Positions 25,446 to 34,064 of a stretch of 64,000 nt of DNA are shown piece by piece. Where the stretch lies: positions 1-64,000 of the forward strand of contig JASAND010022970.1 of the NCBI GenBank assembly GCA_030248195.1, given 5' to 3'. The notes beneath the pieces are model-generated. The model was given only the letters and a program-made list of their open reading frames with translations, was not told where the DNA came from and made no database searches. Position numbers and translations under genes: made by a program. Every line of letters begins with the position of its first letter. Positions within the stretch are counted from its first letter, which is position 1. This DNA is from Trissonchulus latispiculum (Eukaryota > Nematoda > Enoplea > Enoplida > Ironidae).

Positions 25446-26107
25446 CAAGAGTACATAATAGAATAAGAGTATGAAACTCTTACGCTACTATGTACTAAGC
25501 ATGCTTGACATGCTCGGGTCGCTAACTCGGGACCCCCCCCGAAAGTCTCGGGGGGGGTCCCACCCTACACTAATTACATGCTTTCATATAAGTGTGTGTC
25601 TGCTCGCTGATTCGCTAATTAGCTTAGGCTTACGATAGGCATTTTATTAGTAATTTTTAATTAATTAATTATAACTTTAATTAGGTGAATGTAATTAAAA
25701 AACTAATTCGACAACTTTGTAGCATTTTTTCTGCTCTTTCCAACGATATAAAAATTGTTGCACAAAACAAAAATTCGTAGGAATATAGTCTGCAACAATT
25801 TTTATATCGTTGGAAAGAGCAGAAAAAATGCTACACAGTTGTCGAATTAGTTTTTTAATTACATTCACCTAATTAAAGTTATAATTAATTAATTAAAAAT
25901 TACTAATAAAATGCCTATCGTAAGCCTAAGCTAATTAGCGAATCAGCGAGCAGACACACACTTGTATGAAAGCATGTAATTAGTGTAGGGTGGGACCCCC
26001 CCCGAGACTTTCGGGGGGGGTCCCGAGTTAGCGACCCGAGCATGTCAAGCATGTTTAGTACATAGTAGCGTAAGAGTTTCATACTCTTATTCTATTATGT
26101 ACTCTTG
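25446..26107. mobile_element. Near-perfect palindromic foldback element (662 bp), 7-bp TSD
   Basis: Two arms of about 310 bp are almost exact reverse complements around a spacer of roughly 35 bp centred near 25775. The ends caagagtacataatag and ctattatgtactcttg are flanked by CTAATAG at 25439-25445 and 26108-26114. Each arm contains a further perfect hairpin of C and G runs near 25532-25560 and 25995-26023. The arms are so similar that the element is young or recently repaired. Confidence 0.9.
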
Positions 26108-26122
26108 CTAATAGGGATCAAG

Positions 26123-26560
26123 TAGAGGTGGGGCCGGTTCCACCAGAACCGGTTGGAACCGGAACCGAACCGGAAGAACTTTTAGAACCGGCAATTTTAT
26201 CACCAGTATCTTAATTCTAGCACGCTTTGCTGAATGAAGCGTTTGCTGTTTTCAAGATTCTGTTCAGAAGGCACTGTCTGTCTTTAGATACCCAGTATAA
26301 TAGCACCGTTGATTGTCGAAACAGTTTGCTCGATCATCAGACTAAAGACAAGTTTTAATGTATGATGTGTATCCTAACAGCATTTGTACCAAAGCTAATT
26401 CAATGTAAGCCAAAAGTTTATTATCGCTTTATTCGAATTTCATGTAACTACAAATTTTGTACTTGGAGCCGGGAACCGGAAGCTAGAACCGGAACCGGAA
26501 CCCGTACCCTGAAACCGGAACTGGAACCGGTTTTGAAAATTGGAACCGGCCCCACCTCTA
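26123..26560. mobile_element. hAT-like MITE (438 bp), exact 8-bp TSD
   Basis: The ends are tagaggtggggccggttcc at 26123 and ggaaccggccccacctcta ending at 26560. The target duplication GGATCAAG is exact at 26115-26122 and 26561-26568. Subterminal ggaaccgg arrays are palindromic. The termini tagag/ctcta match the element at 55674-56132. Confidence 0.9.
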
Positions 26561-28220
26561 GGATCAAGATTTGGGTCGAAGGTCTATGTGGTGTTCGGGT
26601 AGAAGATCTAGATCAACTCCAGAGGCAACAAAGAAGGGTAATTCGGTCACCAGATCTCCAATAATTGGAGCTGTCACTCCGCGCGAACGTAACAGTGAAT
26701 TAGTGAACGTAATCTAGTGAATCCCATGTTCAAATAATGAGTTGTACTCATGTTTAATTTAAATATGGTCTACCACGCCACTTCGTACGCCCGTCACTGA
26801 CAAGAGGAGAATGATCAGGAAATTATTAACCCAAAAATATCAGATTTACAACCTTACAAGTCAAAATTAACTGTGAATTTGTCAATAAATGTGGCCCAAG
26901 TGTGGAATATTTCCTTGACTTTACTCTAAAATATTTAAAAGTGAGTGCTAACTTCATACAAATTCAACCTAAAATCTACTTTTGTGTAATGTCCAAGGCA
27001 GGACATAGCTAATTCGTCTTTCTTTCAATTTTGAGCGCGCAACCCTTTTCAGTCTTAGTTTTGGGAGTCGTATTGGTCGGCGGTTTATGTTTGTGTTCCT
27101 TATGATTGCTTGGACCGCCTGCCATTATAGTCAACCTTTTCGGGGGGAAATTCCCTTCTTTTTCCCTCCTTGTGTTGAAGGTTTGTACTTCACTCTTTCT
27201 GTTTATTTTATTAGATTTGATGCTTGTCCATTTTTGGTAATACTGTTCAAAATGTTTTGATCCTGTAAATTCACTGTGAGATAATCTTCGTATTTTTGTA
27301 TTTCTGGTCTGAAAATAGTAAATTCGTGACATTTATTTAGGGCTGTTGTTGTCTCTTTTTAAGTTGGTTAGCGGATAAGCGGTAAGGGAATCAGACTTGT
27401 AAACACGCATTCCCGAACCTTGCAAATCTTTATTTGGAATCAAATTATCTTTACTGAATTTCTACAATTCTACACAAGTATACATTCCCTCTCACCCAGC
27501 TGCACAAAGTGTAACTTTTTTGTGTCAGTTTTCAATGTTATGTTTTTCAGCTCGGGTTGTTGGGCGAGTTGACAAAAGCAAAGCATAACGACAGTGTATA
27601 GAGATTTGATCACATGCTATAGTATGTGCTAAGCGTAAAGATTTGATCGCACTCTACATATTTGTTTACAAAGCGACCAGCCCAGACGCGTTCAGTGTCA
27701 GCGACGCGTCCAATGTTGGTGCAAGCATCCGCATCATTGCTCTATGCTCTAGGTACACTCTATGCCCAAACGAAGGAATGGTCCTATTTTGCAGACTAGA
27801 CCTCAAGAAACATGTCTCGGTAAGAAAATCTTGACGCATCAAAATACCATCAAGTACTTGGTATCCGGGGGGGCTGGTTTGCTTTTTCCTCTCATTAAAA
27901 ATGTGCTGTTTAATCTTGTAAATTGTGAGAAAAACCACAGCTTGCCAGCAGGATCAGATCACAAGAAGCTGCACTTTTAGCTCACCCAACTCGCCCAAGC
28001 TGAAAAAGTGAAACTTTTTGCACAAGGCCCACAGCTTGCCAACTAGAGGATCAGTTCACAAGAAGTTGCTGTTTTTGCTCACTGAACTCACCCAGCTCAC
28101 CCAAGCTGAAAAAGTGAAACTTAAAACATCATTAACAAAACCTAACTATGATGTCACGAAACGATCAGGACTGGACACAAACTGTAACTTTAGGGGGGAA
28201 ATTCTGTACTTGGGCCATGA
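26561..28220. other. Intergenic region before the giant retroelement
   Basis: It contains a possible exon-like open segment at 26569-26710 (see findings) and a two-copy tandem duplication at 27936-28122. A minus-strand frame at 27009-27332 is Lys-rich and low in complexity, and I do not accept it as a gene. Otherwise nothing is recognised. Confidence 0.5.
27936..28122. repeat. Two-copy tandem duplication, ~94-bp unit
   Basis: Units begin cacagcttgcca at 27936 and 28030 and run through caagctgaaaaagtgaaact. They differ by a few substitutions and small indels. They end about 100 bp before the giant element's left LTR. Confidence 0.8.
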
Positions 28221-29379
28221 TGTAATGCGTGAGTGTGATGTGTGTATGTTTTAGTGAGTTTATTTTAATGTGATGTTTTTGATGAGAAATATGTGTTGTG
28301 TAAATTTGGGTTGAAATTAGTCTAAAAGTGTTCGGCTTATTATGTTGAAATGCGCTATGTTTTACTCAGCCCACTTAGCGACTAGGTGGCGCTGCTGAGC
28401 TAGACTTGTGGAAGCGCATAGTCGGGTCTGCAAGAGGGTCTCAAATCCAGCCAATCAAAATTCACTAGGCATCTCTCTCAGCCTTCACTTTAAAAACCAG
28501 TCAGTCTTGTCTGAAAATTCTTAGCGTGCGGCCGTTTCTATTTTCGTGGCCTTACTCTCAAGCGTGTTTCTTTTGCCTTTCAATTTGGATCCGCCTGGTA
28601 TCGTAAGTTATTGATTGCTTTTATTTTCTATTGCAGGCTCCGAGGCGACCTCGTGGGTCGACTCAAAATTATTAGGGGTGTGCTGTAGTGTTTTATTTCT
28701 CTTTTACATAGTAACTAATTATTGCTGTCTATTTTAGAAGAGGGTTTACCATGCCAGGTCAATTAGTTTAGTTAGCCGCGACGGCTTAGGAAAATATCAT
28801 TAGGAATAGTAGGTGTTTTTGGAGGGTTCAAAACTATTTGTGGGTTAAATCTATGCATATAAATTGCTTTGTATCGTGTTTCAACTTTACTTATGTCCTG
28901 TTTAAAAATAGCTATTTCCTAGAAATTATATTTGTCTGGATTTTCCTAGCTCTGTAAACTTTATTGATGAGTGTTTTATTGTCAAAATTTACGGTACTGT
29001 GTAACTTTCGGGAGTTTCTCCCTTTGCCTGTTTCTTATTAAATGTGGTCTCAGTAGCTGAGCCATTAGGGTGTCTTTAGTTAGGTTTTTATTAGAATTGT
29101 ATATTCGGTAGGTAGGCTTTGAGTAAATTCCAAGTCTAGGTAGGCTAAATATTTACTGAGCGTGTATTTAATTAAATCAAAGTTTCCTTAGTAGTTGAGT
29201 AGTTAGGCAGTCATTTGTCTCTTTAGTCAGCTCGTTTAGTAGTTCTTTAGGCTTATCTAATTCTTGGCGAGATCCTGCCCAGGTCGACTGGAACATAAGT
29301 CTCCTCCAGGTTCGTCGTTTCCATACGCGCACAGTTTCCACCCGTAAAGTTTGGTTGTCCATACCCTTCCAACTTTACA
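28221..29379 (+). repeat. Left LTR (1159 bp)
   Basis: It starts TGTAATGCG and ends ACTTTACA, matching 48126-49284 over its whole length. I see four differences: c/t in the phrase atgtttta-tcagcc, t/c in gtttctt-tgcc, g/a in tgtttttg-aggg and t/g in tagttc-ttagg. Possible promoter sequence is actttaaaaacc near 28486-28498 followed by tcagtcttgtc. ATTAAA at 29037-29042 could serve in 3' end formation. A strong splice donor lies at 28613. Confidence 0.95.
28610..28618 (+). promoter_or_regulatory. Putative leader splice donor in the LTR
   Basis: The sequence atc|gtaagtta matches the donor consensus, with the cut before 28613. The nearest acceptor-like ttgcag ends at 28636, only 24 nt away and too close for a normal intron. 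The donor would more plausibly pair with a distant acceptor such as the one at 39014, as retroviral leaders do for env RNA. The right LTR has the same sequence. Confidence 0.45.
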
Positions 29380-29640
29380 TTAGGCTGCCAGTCTTCGACC
29401 TTTTTCTTTTCCTTTTCTTAGTTCGGCTCCTTTTATTTTTCTGCTTTTGTCATAATAGTAGTGTACTTGTTTTTCCCCTTTTGACTTCTCAGATTTGATC
29501 TCCTGGTATTTATATTGTGTAAGTCATTTAATTGTTCTCTTAAGTGTTCCATTTTAACTCGCTTTTCTATTTTTAACTAACTGTACGGGTTTAATTGTCG
29601 AATTCCCATTTTGTGTAATTTTCTTTCGAATCCTATATAA
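29380..29640 (+). other. Leader between left LTR and Gag; no standard primer site
   Basis: Directly after the LTR the sequence is ttaggctgccagtc, which lacks the TGG that begins a primer site complementary to a tRNA 3' CCA end. Priming may use an internal tRNA segment or the element's own RNA. The ATG of Gag at 29641 appears to be the first ATG after the LTR. Confidence 0.6.
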
Positions 29641-32196
29641 ATGTCTGTTCAACATTCACCCGCGAAAACGTCTAAGGCTTCGACCAAGCCGGCTGATACG
29701 GCCACTCCAAGTGACGGGACGGACAACCACCCATTGAACCCCGATGGTTTTGGACGGTTGTTTTCCCAGCCGGCCTTGAGCAAGAATTCTTCTACTCAAT
29801 CATCGGCTAGCCAGGCATCAGCGGGTCCTGCTTCTACAAGCGCTACGCTTAGTAGACCGTACTTGCGTTCAGACTCGGCCAAAAATAAGGCCTCCAAAAG
29901 GGAGGAATTATTCGAAGACGTCACGGATCAGGGTCACGACGACCAACAAGAGGATGAGGTCTCACAGAAGACGGATGAGTTCCTGTCACCTACTGATCAG
30001 GGCGAATTGATCGAAGAAGAATGGGATGAACAGGCAAGTATTAGAGATCAATTGGAGTTTCTTCGGCTCAAACTGGCTCGGATTGATTCTACTCTCCCGA
30101 ACAGAGAGCCTGATAGGGATCCGTTAGCAGCACCGGTGCCAGGTATGTCCGATGTATCAGATTTACGAGCTTTCGTTAATCAGTTGGAATTGAATTTATT
30201 CCAACAGCGACCAAGATTAGGGTCGGATAGCTCAATCATACGCAGACAACCCGGAACGAGGCCGTTCCCTCCGTTCACTCGCCCTAAGCCACGACGGCAA
30301 GAGGGGACTGGAAATTCGCGACAACCAGGGGTAGCAGGCCCTAGCGAACCAGCAGTGTCAGGCCCACGGTATCGCTCAACAGCTCATATCGACCTCACAC
30401 GGTCAAAGCGCCCGCAACGGGCTAGCAGCAGCCAACGGCCGGACGGGGGTGACCCAGAACAAGAACCGGATAGGAAACCGAAAGTGCGCGGACCTATGGA
30501 TGCGTGGGTGGTCCCGCTACGGGACCAACCCACTGTACCGGTCCGGCACCGGCCCCAAACGCCGGATACTGCTGGCCTTTTCCGAGTGAGAGGCCTGACC
30601 GAACAGGAATATAGTGTGATCAGAGGCTTGCTTACAGCTTGGATAGCAGAAATCCCGCGAGAAACATGGGAGGCACTCGAGCAGAATTTCCCTCGAGTTT
30701 GTATGGAACTATTGCGTATGTGGCCCAATCCTAACATGGACCCGGATGCGGGGGCTCCCCCGTTTCAAATGGGGCAGTCTAAACCAGCCCGGCAGCCGAG
30801 CCCAGAGCCGGTCCGTAGCCGCAGAGGGAGCCAACAACGGGCCCCACCAATCGTGGATCTGGATTCCTCTGATGACCAGGTGAGAGGTTCGCCGGTGGTG
30901 CAACCCCGCCGGCGGAGAGATGATATGCGGCGGTCTAGGACCCCATCACGGGGCTACCAGTCCCCGTCACCCGTGCATAGAACGCCTAGTCCTAGGCGCT
31001 ATTCGCGGGACCGGGATTACCCTGCCTCTCGGCGAGAGCGGTCGCAACGACCACGTCCTTCAGAGCAACGCGAACCCTCTTCGTACGAGAGTTTTAAACA
31101 TCTGGGTGAATACCTGAAGGGCTTTAAGGGGGTTAAACCCTTTCAAGGGTCACAGAGTAACATCAAGTTTACTAGCTGGTTGGCGAATTTCGAAACCACA
31201 GTAAAGGTTCATGACGTGCCAGCCGGTATGAAGTATAGAATTTTGTGGACCTTACTTGATGACAAGGTCAAAGAGTCTATGACTCCCTGCCCACCGGATA
31301 CTTTCGAGGACCTAGTGACTAGGATCCGACAACTGTACGAACCCCTGCCTGTCACTACGGAACAATATGCGGAGCAATTTTATAGCCGGATGCAGGAACC
31401 GCGCGAAAAACCACACGACTATATGGCAGCGCTGCGCTTGCTAGCGGTGCAAGCCTTTCCGTTTGAACCTGGTTTTGATCGGGAAAAGAAGGTAGTGGCT
31501 CAGTTCAAAAGAGGTTTGAAAGCGGATTTGCGATCTAGAATGGCGGCCCCATTGGCCGACATTCAATTTTGGCCTCATGTGCGAGAGAACGATTTGATCA
31601 CTCGGGCTCTCCATATTGTGGAGTCAGTACAGGTAGAACTGGATAAAGAACAAGCTGTTATGGTCTTTAGTGCCCAGAGTCAGGGACCACGAGGCTATAA
31701 CGCTACGCAGGGGCGACCCCAACAGGACCAGCAGCGGTCTCAACAACAGAGCCAGAATCAGAACCAGAATCGTAACCAGGGTTACCAACGTAATGACGAA
31801 CGGCCACCACCACGCCCACCTATGGGCAGGTGTTGGTACTGCGGCCTGGTCGGGCATAGGCAACAACAGTGTCCGGATTACCTGCAATACCTGAATCAGA
31901 ACGACCAGGGCCAGCAACAGGCTAGGGGTAATACCCATAGACAGTACCGGGACAGAGGTCAGGAGGGTGACCCCACTGCCCGGAGTCGCTACGACCAGAA
32001 CCAACGGAACCAAGGGCAAAGGAATCAGGACCAGCGTAACCAGCAGGAGCCGCAACGGCAACAGGGCCAACAGGACCAAAGGAATCAACGACAACAGTCG
32101 GTTAGACCTCGCTCTATTAGCCGGGGTTATGTAGGTCCACGTCGGTATGAAGGTTTCCCGGAAACGGGAAACGAGAATGCGGGGCACGGGCAGTAG
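29641..32196 (+). CDS. gag: Gag-like polyprotein with CCHC zinc knuckle, 851 aa
   Basis: This is the structural protein that would form the particle and bind the element RNA. Residues 1-480 are largely low-complexity (Ser/Pro/Arg/Gln), with a compact segment around 313-375 (GLFRVRGLTEQEYSVIRGLL). Residues 480-675 look like a Ty3/gypsy capsid domain (SYESFKHLGEYLKGFKGVKP; FTSWLANFE; EQFYSRMQEPREKPHDYMA; VVAQFKRGLKADLRSRM). A CCHC knuckle is at C731, C734, H739 and C744. The tail is Gln/Asn/Arg-rich and likely RNA-binding. The protein is longer than usual Ty3 Gag because of the N-terminal extension. The start is the first ATG after the leader. Its last codons overlap the -1 frame leading into ORF2. 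Confidence 0.93.
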   Translation: MSVQHSPAKTSKASTKPADTATPSDGTDNHPLNPDGFGRLFSQPALSKNSSTQSSASQASAGPASTSATLSRPYLRSDSAKNKASKREELFEDVTDQGHDDQQEDEVSQKTDEFLSPTDQGELIEEEWDEQASIRDQLEFLRLKLARIDSTLPNREPDRDPLAAPVPGMSDVSDLRAFVNQLELNLFQQRPRLGSDSSIIRRQPGTRPFPPFTRPKPRRQEGTGNSRQPGVAGPSEPAVSGPRYRSTAHIDLTRSKRPQRASSSQRPDGGDPEQEPDRKPKVRGPMDAWVVPLRDQPTVPVRHRPQTPDTAGLFRVRGLTEQEYSVIRGLLTAWIAEIPRETWEALEQNFPRVCMELLRMWPNPNMDPDAGAPPFQMGQSKPARQPSPEPVRSRRGSQQRAPPIVDLDSSDDQVRGSPVVQPRRRRDDMRRSRTPSRGYQSPSPVHRTPSPRRYSRDRDYPASRRERSQRPRPSEQREPSSYESFKHLGEYLKGFKGVKPFQGSQSNIKFTSWLANFETTVKVHDVPAGMKYRILWTLLDDKVKESMTPCPPDTFEDLVTRIRQLYEPLPVTTEQYAEQFYSRMQEPREKPHDYMAALRLLAVQAFPFEPGFDREKKVVAQFKRGLKADLRSRMAAPLADIQFWPHVRENDLITRALHIVESVQVELDKEQAVMVFSAQSQGPRGYNATQGRPQQDQQRSQQQSQNQNQNRNQGYQRNDERPPPRPPMGRCWYCGLVGHRQQQCPDYLQYLNQNDQGQQQARGNTHRQYRDRGQEGDPTARSRYDQNQRNQGQRNQDQRNQQEPQRQQGQQDQRNQRQQSVRPRSISRGYVGPRRYEGFPETGNENAGHGQ

Positions 32197-32214
32197 ACCT
32201 GGCCCCGTGTCCCG
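32166..32214 (+). promoter_or_regulatory. -1 ribosomal frameshift signal, Gag to ORF2
   Basis: GGGAAAC at 32166-32172 is phased X XXY YYZ in the Gag frame (acG GGA AAC). A 7-nt spacer (32173-32179) leads to a stem of CGGGGCACGGG (32180-32190) with CCCGTGTCCCG (32204-32214): 11 pairs including one G-U, with a 13-nt loop that holds the Gag stop. The -1 frame is open from 32151 straight into ORF2. Heptamer, spacing and stem all fit known retroviral signals; I recall the same heptamer at a type D simian retrovirus gag-pro junction. Confidence 0.85.
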
Positions 32215-32237
32215 CACCGACAAAGCCGTCTGGTGAA

Positions 32238-34064
32238 ATGGTCTGTGCGGTTCAAGCTGTTGTTGTTACTAATTCTAATTTTTCTAACAAGTCTGATAAT
32301 GAACCCTATTGGAACCATGGTGGTTTATGGAGTAGTGACTCGGAAAGTGAGGGTGAAGGAGGCGACCCCCTTCCCCCACAACCTCAAGAACCCGTGTGTC
32401 TGTACTTGAATACGGACACGAACCAGGACGTGAATCCATGGAAATGCCCGTGTAAAACTTGCAAACAGGTGCGTAGACGGGCCGAATGGTTCCCCGAAGT
32501 GGAGGTGGTCCTCGCAAATGGAGGTTTCCCGGATGGGGGAGACGTAGTCTATGATGGCGAAGGCAACCTTCGGCCATATAAATACTGGAACCGGTGGCGC
32601 AAAGAAGTGAAACCTTTCGGCGATGGAGGGGCCTCCCAACGACCAGTCCCATATAATAGGCGCTGGAAGCAAGCACCTGGTACAGAGTGGAACATGCTTT
32701 CTGTAGTGCGTAAAGCCATGAAGTGGCAGGAACAGTCCGCAGCCATGGCGGCACAGACTCGTGCTAGGCAATCTGGCACGGGCCCAACGCTGAGACAAAG
32801 GAAAACATCTACCTCGAAGGAGGTACAGACGGACCCTATCGAGGTTATTCAGCCTCTACAACAATGGACGCCAACCCGGACAGAGAATCAGTCGGGAACT
32901 GGGGCTTATCGCAAAAGCCCTGGGGAAAACCAGGCCCCTGTAAATGGGGTGCAAGCTAAAAGCCCTGGGGAAAACCAACCTTCGGGTACTGGGCTTTCAG
33001 CAGTAAGCACTGGGGAAACCCCAACGTCAGACCTGGCTGTCACCACCCAGGTGGTGCCGGAAACTCCCATCTCTACGAAGAAACCGCCCAGTATCGTGAT
33101 TACTGGGGCGTCTCCACCCAAGCGGCCGAGTTCTTTGAAACCCTGGTCGGAAGCGAATAACCCTAGTCGGAGGGAGCTAACGGAAACGGACGTATCGGAT
33201 GACGAATCTGGTACCTCGGGTCTTACATTAGCACCAGTTGAAGTTCATAGGTCTGGAGCTACTCCAGTAACACCTCTGAAATTGCGCAAAGACACTCAGG
33301 GTGAGTGGGAACAGGTAGAAAAAGGGATGAAGCATCCGAAAACTCCGGCACAATCCGGCGTACCTACCCGTAATCGATTCGCCCTATTGGAAACTCCGGA
33401 GTATGCGGTACTCCGACAAGGGTGGGCAACTGTTAACCAAGCTGTCGAACAAGCGCAGGTGGTCGCCCAGTCTATTGGCGAACAGATTCAGCAATTGGCT
33501 GTTAACGTAATGTCCGTGACGGACCAGGTACGTCAGTCTACCCAGAGCTTCGAACAACTATTGGCTGAATTCGTTCAGAAGGATTACGAGCGGACCTTAG
33601 AACTTCAACAGAAGGGAACCTTCCGTGAGCCAGACCAGCCTATCTGGTCGGAGGACCCACCACAACCCCGCAAGGGTAGACGGGGAATTCGCCTAAACGA
33701 CCCGAATGAGATCATTGTGCTGGATAGCACACCAGTGGATGAGGAACCAGTACCTGCGACGCAGGAAGATACTTCCACTAATAAGGACGATGCTATAACA
33801 CTACAACAGGACGAGATAGTCACAACCGCAGGAACGGCTGCTCCGGCTGGAAACCTAGCTGAAAGTGGCACGTCTACCGTAACTCAGCACGAAGCGACTT
33901 CCACTGATCTTGGGGACAAATATGGAATATGGGACTTAGATCAGCATCGTGCCGCTCTTAGCCCAGCCCAACGAGTCGAGTTCAATCTAGACGTAGAAGC
34001 CAGCGACAACGAGGAAGATAGTGGGCAACCCACAGCACAGACTAAGCAGTCCTATCTGTACTGA
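32238..34064 (+). CDS. ORF2 between Gag and Pol, unknown function, 608 aa
   Basis: The first ATG is at 32238, but the frame is open back to 32151, so the product may be a Gag-ORF2 fusion made by -1 frameshifting. I do not recognise the protein. Near residue 70 is a Cys cluster (CPCKTC), followed by a W/Y/R-rich basic segment to about residue 150. Then come short repeats of the form SPGENQ/STGETP (residues ~215-265), a long Ser/Thr/Pro region, a helical, probably coiled-coil stretch near residues 395-455, and an acidic tail. No protease, dUTPase or RT motif is present. The position matches that of pro/dUTPase frames in some retroviruses, but the content does not. Confidence 0.85.
   Translation: MVCAVQAVVVTNSNFSNKSDNEPYWNHGGLWSSDSESEGEGGDPLPPQPQEPVCLYLNTDTNQDVNPWKCPCKTCKQVRRRAEWFPEVEVVLANGGFPDGGDVVYDGEGNLRPYKYWNRWRKEVKPFGDGGASQRPVPYNRRWKQAPGTEWNMLSVVRKAMKWQEQSAAMAAQTRARQSGTGPTLRQRKTSTSKEVQTDPIEVIQPLQQWTPTRTENQSGTGAYRKSPGENQAPVNGVQAKSPGENQPSGTGLSAVSTGETPTSDLAVTTQVVPETPISTKKPPSIVITGASPPKRPSSLKPWSEANNPSRRELTETDVSDDESGTSGLTLAPVEVHRSGATPVTPLKLRKDTQGEWEQVEKGMKHPKTPAQSGVPTRNRFALLETPEYAVLRQGWATVNQAVEQAQVVAQSIGEQIQQLAVNVMSVTDQVRQSTQSFEQLLAEFVQKDYERTLELQQKGTFREPDQPIWSEDPPQPRKGRRGIRLNDPNEIIVLDSTPVDEEPVPATQEDTSTNKDDAITLQQDEIVTTAGTAAPAGNLAESGTSTVTQHEATSTDLGDKYGIWDLDQHRAALSPAQRVEFNLDVEASDNEEDSGQPTAQTKQSYLY

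Noticed and set aside
27009..27332. 107-codon minus-strand frame
   Set aside because: Lys/Thr-rich low complexity without domain, neighbour or splice support.
28613..28636. Intron inside the LTR between gtaagt and ttgcag
   Set aside because: It would be only 24 nt, far below a workable intron length; the donor is more likely to pair with a distant acceptor.
29177..29362. 61-codon minus-strand frame in both LTRs
   Set aside because: Present in duplicate only because the LTRs are duplicates; no motif and no sign of coding.
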